A stretch of DNA of 64,000 bases from Paracoccaceae bacterium. GTDB lineage: Bacteria; Pseudomonadota; Alphaproteobacteria; Rhodobacterales; Rhodobacteraceae. The stretch covers positions 245,935-309,934 of the forward strand of contig JAIOJF010000025.1 of assembly GCA_019911965.1 (NCBI GenBank). Direction: 5' to 3'. The notes below the pieces were generated by a model that saw only the letters and a list, made by a program, of their open reading frames with translations, did not search any database and was not told where the DNA came from. Position numbers and translations under genes: made by a program. Shown piece after piece: positions 1-8,105 of this stretch; positions within the stretch are counted from its first letter, which is position 1, and each line of letters begins with the position of its first letter.

Positions 1-2118
1 GGTCTGATCGCGATCGCAGCGAGCGGGCTTCTGGCGGCCTCTGCAACCGGGGCCGATTTCGCCATTACAACCGATACAGTCGCAACGAATGGCGGCTTCA
101 TCCTTGGCCCGGGCGACACATTGACGGTGAATACCGGGATCACGGTGAATCCCGGCCTGAACGTGATCGCGCTGACAACCGCGAGCGACGCAAGCACGAT
201 CACCAATAACGGCTTCACCATCACTTCGGGCGGTGCTGCCGGGATGGTGATTGGCGGCACCGGATCGCAGGGCATCAATTTCGGCACCGTCACTCATACA
301 GGTCCGTCCGGCGGCGGCATGATCTCGGTCGGGGCTTCGGCCCAGATGGCGAACAACGCCACGATCACCGTAACCGGCGCCAACACGTTCGGGATGCAGT
401 TGGTGGGCGTGGATTCCGCGGCCTCCAACAGCGGCATCGTGACAGCCAGCGGCAATCTGGCATTTGCCGTGTTTATGGCAGCCGGAACGGCATTCACCAA
501 TTCCGGCATCATTACCGCGAGCGGTGCCAATTCCGCCGCGATCAGGACCGTCGGATCGAACGCCGAGATCACCAACAGCGGCACGATCAGCGGCGTCGAT
601 ACCACGACCATCCTGCTGGACGGCGGCGGCAGTCTGCTCACCAATACCGGAACCATCACCGCCACCGGCCTTGGCCAGCGCGCGATTTTCGCGTTCGATC
701 CCGATATCGGGTCGCACCGGCTGGACAATTACGGAACGATCTCGTCGGCGGCGGCCGATGCTGTGCGTTACGCCGGCTCGGGAACGACGGTCTATAATTA
801 TGGCACGATCTCAACTGGCGGAGGGGGGGCCTCCGCGCTCCGGTTCGGGGGGTCAAGCAATGAGGTCTATGTCTCCGGCCGATTAATCGCACCCCTTGGC
901 CGGGCCCTGTTGTTCGAGAGCGCCGAGAACGGCCTGACGCTGGATACCGGAGCCTTTATCCAAGGCCTCATGACGCTGGGGGCTTCGAGCTTCATCACGA
1001 TCAACACCGGCGCGGCCAATTCGTTTGATTTCAGCTTCGACGGCGTTCCCTGGTGGAGCATGAACGTCACCGGCACGGTGCCGCATGTCGTCGATGCAGC
1101 AGGCCAGCGGGTGGCCTCGATTGATCCGACCCAGTTCAGTGCCATGCAGACCGGCATGACACAGACCGGCGATCACGTCTTCGGCGCCATCGGCGGCTGG
1201 AGCGAGCGTGTGCTGCCGGGTGGCGGCCACGGTGTGACCGTCTCCACCCGGTCCGGCCCGGGCCGGGATACCGCGGGCACGCCGCCGCGCGCCTGGGCCA
1301 CCGGTTTTGGCGGCGCGGCGTGGCATGGCGCGTCGGGCAATGATCTGGCCTATGCGACCGGACAGGCAGGCATGGTTGCCGGCATGGACCTGTCGCGCCG
1401 CGCCGATCGGGTTTTCGGCATTGCCGCCGGTGGTGGCCAGGGCCGGTTCGGGGCTGACGGGATATTCATGCACTCGCACCGCATCCAGACCGAGGCCATG
1501 TTCGTCGCCGCCTACGGGGCCTGGCAGATCGGCAATGCGGTGCTGGATGTCGGGCTGACCGGGGCCATGCAGAGCCATGACAGCCAGCGTGCGATCAACA
1601 ACAACCTGGCCCCGGGCGGCATCGACACCGGCATTTCGGCCTATTCCAGCCGCTTCATTGCCCCGCGCGTATCGGTGCGGCGGTCCTTCGTGCTGGGGTC
1701 AGGTGGCAATATTGTGCTGACGACGCGGGCGGCGCTGGGCCTGACGGCAGGCATGGTCGATGCCCATACCGAGACCGCCAGTTTCGGCACCGCCAGCTTC
1801 GCCGCCCGTAGCTTCACCCTTGGCACCGGCAGCGCCGATGTCGAACTGGCGCGGTCGTTCGGGAACACGGTGATCACAGGCCGGTTGGGCATCGTCGCCG
1901 AAACCGCCCTCGGCAACGAAACGATCTCGGGCACCCTGCTTGGCCTGCCGTGGGCCTATGACGCGGGATCAGGTGCCGGTATCGGCGGACAGGTCGGCGT
2001 GAAGGTGGATCATCGTTTCGCGGCCCGGATTGTCGGACAGATAGCCGCCGAGACCAGCTTCGGCGGGGCTGGATTGGCCACTACCAAAGGATCCGCGAGT
2101 CTCAGGGTCGAGTTCTGA
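1..2118 (+). CDS. Autotransporter, 5'-truncated by window edge
   Basis: The reading frame is open from base 1, and the first codons read as a hydrophobic, Ala-rich stretch like the end of a signal peptide, so the true start lies upstream. About 705 residues are visible. Residues ~30-300 are Gly/Ser/Thr/Asn-rich with repeated short 'ITNSGTI'-like units, typical of a beta-helical passenger. From about residue 430 the sequence changes to alternating aromatic/hydrophobic strands and ends in Phe (SLRVEF), as in autotransporter beta-barrels (type V secretion). I infer an outer-membrane protein that displays or releases its passenger. The passenger has no recognisable enzymatic motif, so its function (adhesin or other) is open. 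A TTG at 121 gives an apparent internal start but would remove the signal peptide. Confidence 0.8.
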   Translation, partial: GLIAIAASGLLAASATGADFAITTDTVATNGGFILGPGDTLTVNTGITVNPGLNVIALTTASDASTITNNGFTITSGGAAGMVIGGTGSQGINFGTVTHTGPSGGGMISVGASAQMANNATITVTGANTFGMQLVGVDSAASNSGIVTASGNLAFAVFMAAGTAFTNSGIITASGANSAAIRTVGSNAEITNSGTISGVDTTTILLDGGGSLLTNTGTITATGLGQRAIFAFDPDIGSHRLDNYGTISSAAADAVRYAGSGTTVYNYGTISTGGGGASALRFGGSSNEVYVSGRLIAPLGRALLFESAENGLTLDTGAFIQGLMTLGASSFITINTGAANSFDFSFDGVPWWSMNVTGTVPHVVDAAGQRVASIDPTQFSAMQTGMTQTGDHVFGAIGGWSERVLPGGGHGVTVSTRSGPGRDTAGTPPRAWATGFGGAAWHGASGNDLAYATGQAGMVAGMDLSRRADRVFGIAAGGGQGRFGADGIFMHSHRIQTEAMFVAAYGAWQIGNAVLDVGLTGAMQSHDSQRAINNNLAPGGIDTGISAYSSRFIAPRVSVRRSFVLGSGGNIVLTTRAALGLTAGMVDAHTETASFGTASFAARSFTLGTGSADVELARSFGNTVITGRLGIVAETALGNETISGTLLGLPWAYDAGSGAGIGGQVGVKVDHRFAARIVGQIAAETSFGGAGLATTKGSASLRVEF

Positions 2119-2146
2119 TCCCCTGAGGCCCGTGTGGTGGGGGCGG

Positions 2147-2193
2147 GGGCCGGGTATTGTGCAACAAAAGATCGTTTGCACAATGCCCGGCCC
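2147..2193. repeat. Long stem-loop downstream of the autotransporter
   Basis: Two 18-base arms (2147-2164 and 2176-2193) are inverted copies with a single T/C difference that still pairs as G-U in RNA. The loop is 11 bases. It lies between the convergent autotransporter and SH3-protein genes. Neither side is followed by a T-run, so it is not a textbook intrinsic terminator, though it may terminate or protect transcript ends in both directions. Confidence 0.6.
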
Positions 2194-2303
2194 TTCCCCG
2201 CTGCCAGCCGGGGCACAATGGATGCGGGTTGCATGTGACCTGAATCGCCCGACAGGCCTGGCGTCTTGTGATGTCGGATGCTTCTGGCGGAAGGTATCCG
2301 AAC

Positions 2304-2843
2304 CTATTGCCGCAACTCGTCCGCCCTGACGCCCCATAATTCCGTTTTCAGCACCCAGCCGCGATAGCCGTCGGCCCGGATCTGGCACCAGTCGATGCCG
2401 CAATCGTCCAGAAAGGCAACCACACCCTGTTCGGCATAGGCCGTAGGGTCGGAGCCGATATCGGGCAGGGTCCGCATCGGTGTGTAGTCTTTCTGCACGA
2501 TCACCGTCCGCTCGCCCGACAACAATGCGTAATGCACCCAGCCACCGGCGCCGTCGATATCGCGCACCCGCCGCCAATGGCCGAATTCCGCGGTTACCTC
2601 CAGCGGCATATGCGGCATCTGGAACACCCAGTCGACGCGATGCAGATCGCTCGGGCCACGCCGGACATTGACCTTGCTTGCCCTCACCGAGACAAAGCGC
2701 GGCAACGGCAGGTTTGTGACCGGCCCCAGCACCGGCGCGCCCGCCACATCGGAGGCAGGATCGGCGGCGATTTCGTCCGCCATCGACGCCAAAGGCAACA
2801 ACAACAGGATCGTCGCCGCGGCAAGGGTTGTCCGGAATGTCAT
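2304..2843 (-). CDS. Secreted SH3-domain protein
   Basis: This 179-residue protein has a clear N-terminal signal peptide (hydrophobic LLLLPLASMA, then an acidic mature start). The mature part carries a bacterial SH3-like region (about residues 50-110, VSVRASKVNVRRGPS... then a conserved Trp-rich stretch) and a second SH3-like half ending near GWVLKTELWGV. Periplasmic proteins of this kind usually bind peptidoglycan or assist cell-wall enzymes; that role is inferred from the family. It stands alone, convergent with the autotransporter and divergent from the dehydrogenase gene. Confidence 0.8.
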   Translation of the reverse strand: MTFRTTLAAATILLLLPLASMADEIAADPASDVAGAPVLGPVTNLPLPRFVSVRASKVNVRRGPSDLHRVDWVFQMPHMPLEVTAEFGHWRRVRDIDGAGGWVHYALLSGERTVIVQKDYTPMRTLPDIGSDPTAYAEQGVVAFLDDCGIDWCQIRADGYRGWVLKTELWGVRADELRQ

Positions 2844-2966
2844 TGCACGCCTGTGCGGTCCATTTGTCGCTCGAAAATCGGGGATCTGTCGGCGGTTTAG
2901 ACCTTGCCCCCTTCCCGCTCAATTTGCCACAATGGGGCTGGAAAATCCAGAGCGGGAAACAAGCAT

Positions 2967-3953
2967 ATGCCGGGTAGCAGACTGAGTGTTGTGGTAACGC
3001 GACGGTTGCCGGAAGCCGTGGAAACCCGGCTGAAGGAGTTGTTCAATGTCGAACTGAACGAAAGCGACGTGCCGTTCAGCCGCGAGCAACTGGTGGCCGC
3101 GATGCAGCGCGCCGATGTGCTGGTGCCGACGCTGAATGACGAGATCGACCAGCGGGTGCTGGCGCAGGCCGGCGAGAAGCTGCGGCTGATCGCCAATTAC
3201 GGCGCCGGGTTCGATCATATCGACGTGCAGACGGCACGCCAGCGCGGCATCCTGGTGTCGAACACGCCCGGGGTTCTGACGGATGACACGGCGGATACCA
3301 CGATGGCGCTGATCCTGATGACGATGCGCCGGTTCAAGGAGGGTTCCAACGTCATGCAGTCGGGCGACTGGAACGGCTGGTCGCCCTCGGCCTTTCTGGG
3401 TGCGCGGGTCGGCGGCAAGCGGCTGGGCATTCTGGGGATGGGGCGAATCGGTCAGGCGGTGGCCCGCCGGGCGCGGCCCTTCGGGCTGCAGATCCACTAT
3501 CACAACCGCAAGAAGGTGCATCCGGCGATCGAGGACGAGCTTGAGGCAACCTATTGGGAAAGCCTTGACCAGATGCTGAGCCGGATCGATATCCTGTCGA
3601 TCAACTGCCCGCATACGCCGTCGACCTTCCACTTGCTGAACGCGCGGCGGCTGAAGCTGATGAAGCCCTCGGCCTTCGTGGTCAACACCTCGCGCGGCGA
3701 GGTGATCGACGAGAACGCCTTTACCCGCATGCTGCGGGCGGGCGATCTGGCGGGGGCCGGGCTGGACGTGTTCGAGCGCGGCAATGTGGTCAACCCGCGG
3801 CTGCGCGGTCTGGATAACGTGATGCTGTTGCCGCATATGGGCTCGGCCACGCATGAGGGACGCCTTGAGATGGGCGAAAAGGTGATCATCAACATCAAGA
3901 CCTTCGCCGATGGCCACCGCCCGCCGGATCAGGTGGTTCCGGCGATGCTGTAG
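2967..3953 (+). CDS. D-2-hydroxyacid dehydrogenase (glyoxylate reductase-like)
   Basis: This 328-residue NAD(P)-dependent enzyme reduces a 2-oxoacid such as glyoxylate or hydroxypyruvate in the cytosol. The Rossmann motif GILGMGRIGQA sits near residue 150. The family's catalytic Arg (NTSRGEVID), Glu (DVFERG) and His (LLPHMGSAT) are all present in order. I start at the ATG of MPGSRLSV because the upstream extension in the same frame is basic, non-conserved-looking sequence. Substrate cannot be fixed from sequence. Glyoxylate would fit an organism using the ethylmalonyl-CoA pathway, which mch nearby suggests. Confidence 0.88.
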   Translation: MPGSRLSVVVTRRLPEAVETRLKELFNVELNESDVPFSREQLVAAMQRADVLVPTLNDEIDQRVLAQAGEKLRLIANYGAGFDHIDVQTARQRGILVSNTPGVLTDDTADTTMALILMTMRRFKEGSNVMQSGDWNGWSPSAFLGARVGGKRLGILGMGRIGQAVARRARPFGLQIHYHNRKKVHPAIEDELEATYWESLDQMLSRIDILSINCPHTPSTFHLLNARRLKLMKPSAFVVNTSRGEVIDENAFTRMLRAGDLAGAGLDVFERGNVVNPRLRGLDNVMLLPHMGSATHEGRLEMGEKVIINIKTFADGHRPPDQVVPAML

Positions 3954-3966
3954 GTCCGCCCGGGCG

Positions 3967-4716
3967 TCATTCCAGGAACAGTTCCGCCAGTTCGGCGCAG
4001 ATGGTGATGCGTTTCGCGCCCGGTTCGTACCAGGCGTTCGCCTCGTCGCAGCGATCAAACGTGATGTCCAGATCAAGCCCGGGATCCAGCAATTCGTTCA
4101 GGATCGCGGCCTCCTCGCGCAGGGTCTCCAGCACGATCTGTTCGCCCGGGCTGTCGGCGCTGCCGGATTGCGAGAAATGCAGCCAGTCGCGGCCGTCGCG
4201 GTTGCGGGTGATATCGTCCAGCACCGGCCCCCAGCTTTCATCGGCGAGGCGGAATTCCTCGGCGCAGGTGACCTGGCGTTCCTCGGGCAGGCCGAACTCG
4301 TCCGCGTCGCGCTGACGCGCCGCCGGGTCGGCACCGTAATGCAGGCACAGGATGGTGTAGAACCGCTGCGCATCCAGCCCGTGCGTGTCCCAGAACGGCA
4401 GCTCGTAGCCTTCGGTTTCCGCCGTTTCGGCCATATAGGCAAAGCTGTCGGCGGTGGCGAGGATGATCGCGGAATTGTCGTCTTCGGAATTGATGGTCTC
4501 TGACAGGATCACGCCCAGAACATCGGCGGCATCTTCTTCCTGGCCGAATACCGGCAGGCGCAACAGGTCGATCAGGGCATGGCCGAGTTCGTGGTAGATG
4601 AAGAAGATCGTGTTGGCGCGGATATAGCTTTCCTCATCCGCCGAAAGGGTCTGGGCATCGGCACGGACGGGTTGAAGCGCAAGCGCGATCAGCAATCCAG
4701 CCAGCAGATGTCTCAT
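3967..4716 (-). CDS. DUF4344 putative metallopeptidase
   Basis: This 249-residue protein has an N-terminal signal peptide (MRHLLAGLLIALALQ) and, near residue 47, the zinc-binding motif HELGH followed by an acidic segment (GQEEDAADVLG) that could supply the third ligand. This matches the DUF4344 family of putative zinc peptidases; substrate and role are unknown. It is probably exported to the periplasm. The gene starts 14 bases after the end of mch and is probably the last gene of the NnrU-DUF1737-mch transcript. Confidence 0.75.
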   Translation of the reverse strand: MRHLLAGLLIALALQPVRADAQTLSADEESYIRANTIFFIYHELGHALIDLLRLPVFGQEEDAADVLGVILSETINSEDDNSAIILATADSFAYMAETAETEGYELPFWDTHGLDAQRFYTILCLHYGADPAARQRDADEFGLPEERQVTCAEEFRLADESWGPVLDDITRNRDGRDWLHFSQSGSADSPGEQIVLETLREEAAILNELLDPGLDLDITFDRCDEANAWYEPGAKRITICAELAELFLE

Positions 4717-4730
4717 GTTACCCTCCGGTG

Positions 4731-5771
4731 TCAGGTCGGGATCAGGACCCAGTAATCGAGGTCCAGCAGGATATCCCGGTGGTATTTGCCGGCCTCGTCG
4801 CGCAGGTGGAAATCCTTCGATTCGCCCTTGGTCGCCACCAGCCGCAGCCGCAGCGCGCCTATGCCGGGGGCAGCGGTTTCAGCCTTGTCCAGTACCTCGG
4901 ACCAGGCGCGGACGGTATCGCCACCAACGCAGGGGTTCACATGCGCCCCGGCATTGATCCCGGCCACCATCTGGGCATTGGCCAGCCCGTTGAACGACAG
5001 GGTGCGCGCCAGCGAGATCACATGCCCGCCATAGATCAGGCGTTGCCATTCGGTCCGCGCCATCAGGTCGAAATGCACTTTCGAGGTGTTTTGCCACAGC
5101 CGGGTGGCCAGCATATGCTCGGCTTCCTCGATGGTCGAGCCGTCGACATGGTCGATCTTCTCGCCCACCGCGTAGTCGCCCCAGCGGTGTGGTTCGCCGG
5201 CCAGCGTGAAATCGTATTTGCTGAAATCAAGGCCGTCCGGGATCACCAGTTGATCCACACTCAGCGCCGGTGCCAGGTCGGGGATCACGGTGTCGGGTGC
5301 CGGGGCGTCGAAATCCTGTTTCTTCACCATCACCCAGCGCTTGTAGTCGATCACCGCCTCGCCGTGCTGATTGGTTCCGGTGGTATGCACCCAGACTACG
5401 CCGGAACGCCCGTTCGAGTTCTGTTTCAGGCCGATCACCTCGGAGACCGAGCGCAGCGTGTCGCCGACATGCACCGGCTTCAGGAACCGCCCTTCGGCAT
5501 AGCCGAGATTGGCCACCGCGTTCAGCGAGACATCGGGGACCGTCTTGCCGAAGACGATGTGAAATCCGGCCAGATCGTCCAGCGGCGATTGCGCCAGGCC
5601 TGAGGCGCGGGCGAATTCATCCGACGAATAGATCGCGGTACGGGCCGGGTAGAGCGCGTGGTAAAGCGCGCGTTCGCCACCCGATACGGTGCGCGGCACG
5701 GCATGAACCAGGGTCTGGCCGATCCGGTAATCCTCGAAGAAACGGCCGGGATTGGTCTTGCTGGCTGTCAT
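4731..5771 (-). CDS. mch: Mesaconyl-CoA hydratase (MaoC family)
   Basis: At 346 residues this has the double hot-dog architecture of mesaconyl-CoA hydratase (beta-methylmalyl-CoA dehydratase), with N-terminal GRFFEDYRIGQTL and a second MaoC-like half beginning near HRWGDYAVGEKI. The enzyme interconverts mesaconyl-C1-CoA and beta-methylmalyl-CoA in the ethylmalonyl-CoA pathway used for acetyl-CoA assimilation without isocitrate lyase. Length and overall sequence fit the Rhodobacter enzyme, which I recall is also encoded close to sdh genes. It lies 11 bases after the DUF1737 gene in the same leftward operon. Confidence 0.85.
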   Translation of the reverse strand: MTASKTNPGRFFEDYRIGQTLVHAVPRTVSGGERALYHALYPARTAIYSSDEFARASGLAQSPLDDLAGFHIVFGKTVPDVSLNAVANLGYAEGRFLKPVHVGDTLRSVSEVIGLKQNSNGRSGVVWVHTTGTNQHGEAVIDYKRWVMVKKQDFDAPAPDTVIPDLAPALSVDQLVIPDGLDFSKYDFTLAGEPHRWGDYAVGEKIDHVDGSTIEEAEHMLATRLWQNTSKVHFDLMARTEWQRLIYGGHVISLARTLSFNGLANAQMVAGINAGAHVNPCVGGDTVRAWSEVLDKAETAAPGIGALRLRLVATKGESKDFHLRDEAGKYHRDILLDLDYWVLIPT

Positions 5772-5782
5772 GGAATGCGCGC

Positions 5783-5986
5783 CTATAATTGTCCGAGTTT
5801 CTGGTCGGGGTGATAGTCGGCGTCCACCTCTTTGACAACCGCCTGGGCGCAGCGCATGACGCCGGTGGCGGCATCAAAGCCATAGGCCGGATCGCCGTAG
5901 AGGTGCCAGCCCTTGGCCAGCGCCTCGGTCACCTTGTGGCAGAAGGCGGAAGTGTCCTCGCCGGTCAGCAATCGGTAGGCTTTCAT
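5783..5986 (-). CDS. DUF1737 small protein
   Basis: This 67-residue soluble protein begins MKAYRLLTGEDTSAFCHKV, and the segment ALAKGWHLYGDPAYG matches the DUF1737 family. Molecular function is unknown. Its start overlaps the stop of the NnrU gene by four bases, and it is followed after 11 bases by mch, so translational coupling within this operon is likely. Confidence 0.78.
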   Translation of the reverse strand: MKAYRLLTGEDTSAFCHKVTEALAKGWHLYGDPAYGFDAATGVMRCAQAVVKEVDADYHPDQKLGQL

Positions 5987-6555
5987 CCGTAGGTCCCCAG
6001 GAATGGATTATGGCCGAACAGCCAGTGAATGCCGGTGATCACGACATAGAGGAACAACACCGCCAGCGCCAGTTTGCCATCGCGCAGCGCATTGCCCGGC
6101 ATCGGGCGCTCCCACGGGCCTTCATGCTGGTTGATCAGCCGGATCTGCACCAGCGCCCATAGGCCCAGCCCGCCGAACAGGATGATCGAGGCCAGATCGC
6201 CGTTGACCAGCAGATGTGCGAAGGCAAACAGGATGGTGCCCCAGAGCATAGGGTGGCGCATGCGCGCCGACAGCCGCCCGCCGGCCATACCGATGCCCGT
6301 GACGAACAGCGCGATCAGCATCAGCGTGTTGTTGAGATGCCCGGCCCCCGGCATCGGCGTGTAGACCGGTATGAAATCGGCCCAGAGATAGCCCAGGATC
6401 ATCAGGACCAGCCCCGCCATCATCACCAGCGCCACAACGCCCTTGGACGGCTCGACCCCCAGCGTGGTCGCAAGGTCGTGCCGGATGCCGGGCGCGAGAC
6501 GTTTCAGCATATGGCCGGCAGCGAACAGCACGACGCCGAGAACAAGGTAGATCAT
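5983..6555 (-). CDS. NnrU-family integral membrane protein
   Basis: This 190-residue protein has about five or six hydrophobic helices and the NnrU-type opening (LGVVLFAAGHMLKRLAPGIR). NnrU was named from denitrification gene clusters, and the fold relates to isoprenylcysteine methyltransferase and carotenoid isomerase-like proteins. The biochemical role here is unknown. I use the ATG of MIYLVLG, which follows a purine-rich stretch; an in-frame ATG ten codons upstream is less likely. It is the first gene of the DUF1737-mch operon. Confidence 0.78.
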   Translation of the reverse strand: MIYLVLGVVLFAAGHMLKRLAPGIRHDLATTLGVEPSKGVVALVMMAGLVLMILGYLWADFIPVYTPMPGAGHLNNTLMLIALFVTGIGMAGGRLSARMRHPMLWGTILFAFAHLLVNGDLASIILFGGLGLWALVQIRLINQHEGPWERPMPGNALRDGKLALAVLFLYVVITGIHWLFGHNPFLGTYG

Positions 6556-6690
6556 GGAGGTTTCCCCGAATTGTGACCGGCCCATTCATAGGCCGCTGAG
6601 GTGGTGGAGTTCAAAGGAAATATGCGCGCCGGGGCAGGGGGCGCACCTGCCGCGCGGGAGAGTTTCTTGAACAAAGTTGAAAGGTGCGGC

Positions 6691-7080
6691 TTACAGCAAT
6701 CCGCGTTCGCCGAGAACCTTGCGGGCAGCGCGGAAGCATTCCAGCCCCTGCGGCACGCCGCAATAGATCGCCACGACATGGATGATGGCGCGGATTTCCT
6801 CAGGGCTGACGCCGTTGTTCAGGGCACCGTTGCAGTGGATTTCCCATTCCTGCATCTTGCCAAGCGCGCCGATCATCGCGAGGTTCATCATCGAGCGGGT
6901 CTTGGCGTCGATCACGTCGTCGCCCCAGCCAAAACCCCAGCACCAGGCGGTCATCGCCTGCTGGAACGGCATCGAGAAGTCATCGGCGGCCGCCAGTGTC
7001 TTGTCCACGTAATCCGAACCCAAGGTCGCCTTGCGCTGGGCCAGGCCCTTCTGGAACAGGTCTTCATCGAACAGGCTCAT
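6691..7080 (-). CDS. Carboxymuconolactone decarboxylase-family protein
   Basis: This protein of about 129 residues has the CMD (AhpD-like) fold signature: a central helix region around KTRSMMNLAMIGALGK and a conserved segment NGVSPEEIRAIIHVVAIYCGVPQG. The family contains ring-opening decarboxylases and peroxidase-like proteins. The AhpD-type CxxC pair is not evident, so a decarboxylase or unknown CMD role is more likely. Two adjacent ATGs compete for the start; I use the second (MSLFDEDL). Divergent from sdhC. Confidence 0.82.
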   Translation of the reverse strand: MSLFDEDLFQKGLAQRKATLGSDYVDKTLAAADDFSMPFQQAMTAWCWGFGWGDDVIDAKTRSMMNLAMIGALGKMQEWEIHCNGALNNGVSPEEIRAIIHVVAIYCGVPQGLECFRAARKVLGERGLL

Positions 7081-7224
7081 CATTCTGGTCCTTGTATGGG
7101 TCGTTGGTGGCAAGCCTAATGCGGCCTTCCTTGGCGGTAAAGCTGCGACCCGGCGGCGGCATTTGCGAACTGGCGGGCGGGCAAGGCAGGTGCTAACGTG
7201 CGGCGCGGGCGGATTCTGCTGCGA

Positions 7225-7257
7225 TTGATGTTTTTTCGGTTTACGATGGTATACAAT
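7225..7257 (+). promoter_or_regulatory. Possible promoter of the sdh operon
   Basis: TTGATG and TATACA (7250-7255) resemble -35 and -10 boxes, but the 19-base spacer is longer than ideal. The region is AT-rich relative to its surroundings and lies about 60 bases before the sdhC start. Confidence 0.35.
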
Positions 7258-7313
7258 AGGCCGATAAAGGAGCAGATACTCCGACCGACCTGACTTGCAA
7301 GAGGGGGGCCATC

Positions 7314-7700
7314 ATGGCTGGAACCGGACAGGCGAACCGACCGCTTTCGCCGCATCTGTCGATTTACCGCAACGATATGGGCATGATGATGTCCATCCTC
7401 CACCGCATTACCGGCACCGGGCTGGCGCTGACCGCCATGTTGCTGGTCTGGTGGTTCTCGGCGGCGGCGATCGGGCCGGAATATTTCGCTTTTGTCGATG
7501 GCATTCTGACCTCATGGATCGGCACGCTGGTGCTGCTCGGCTCGCTCTGGGCGTTCTGGTATCATTTCTTCAACGGCGTGCGGCATCTGCGCTGGGACCT
7601 CGGCAAGGGGCTGGGGATCGGCGAATCCAACCGTTCGGGCTGGTATGTGGCGATCTGTTCGGTGGTTTTCACGGCGCTCAGCGTCTGGCTCGCCTGTTAG
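7314..7700 (+). CDS. sdhC: Succinate dehydrogenase cytochrome b556 subunit
   Basis: This 128-residue membrane anchor of complex II has three hydrophobic helices. The N-terminus (RPLSPHLSIYRN) and the MMSILHRITGTGLAL segment are characteristic of SdhC. A His in the second helix region would ligate haem b together with one from SdhD. It helps pass electrons from SdhB to ubiquinone in the inner membrane. A purine-rich GAGGGGGG stretch precedes the ATG. First gene of the operon; sdhD follows after ten bases. Confidence 0.95.
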   Translation: MAGTGQANRPLSPHLSIYRNDMGMMMSILHRITGTGLALTAMLLVWWFSAAAIGPEYFAFVDGILTSWIGTLVLLGSLWAFWYHFFNGVRHLRWDLGKGLGIGESNRSGWYVAICSVVFTALSVWLAC

Positions 7701-7710
7701 GGAGGGAAAC

Positions 7711-8091
7711 ATGGCCTACAAGACCGATTACAAGGCCGTCGCTGGCCTGGGCTCTGCCAAAGACGGCACCGGGCATTTCATCTCGCAGCGGCTGACCGCG
7801 ATTGCGCTGGTGCCGCTGGCCTTGTGTTTCCTTTATCCGTTCATGCGGGCGCTGGGCTCGGGGCACGAGGCCGTGCTTGAGACCTACCGCCATCCGTTCA
7901 ACGCGCTGATCGCGGTCGGATTCCTGATCGTCGGCTTCCGCCATCTGCGGCTGGGCCTGCAGGTGGTGATCGAGGATTACATCCATGCCGAACGCCCGCG
8001 CATGATCTGCATGATCCTGAACGCCCTGACCTGGCGCGGCCTGGCCATTGCCGGGGCCTTTGCCGTCGCCAAGATCGCGCTTGGCGCCTGA
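7711..8091 (+). CDS. sdhD: Succinate dehydrogenase membrane anchor subunit
   Basis: This 126-residue protein with three hydrophobic helices begins [19 protein letters not shown] and carries the [14 protein letters not shown] segment of alphaproteobacterial SdhD. Gly-His and His-rich positions ([18 protein letters not shown]) fit the quinone/haem region. The chosen ATG follows GGAGGGAAAC, a strong ribosome-binding site; longer upstream frames overlap sdhC and are discarded. It pairs with SdhC to anchor the catalytic SdhAB unit. Confidence 0.93.
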   Translation: MAYKTDYKAVAGLGSAKDGTGHFISQRLTAIALVPLALCFLYPFMRALGSGHEAVLETYRHPFNALIAVGFLIVGFRHLRLGLQVVIEDYIHAERPRMICMILNALTWRGLAIAGAFAVAKIALGA

Positions 8092-8105
8092 GAAAGAGAA
8101 GTCCG

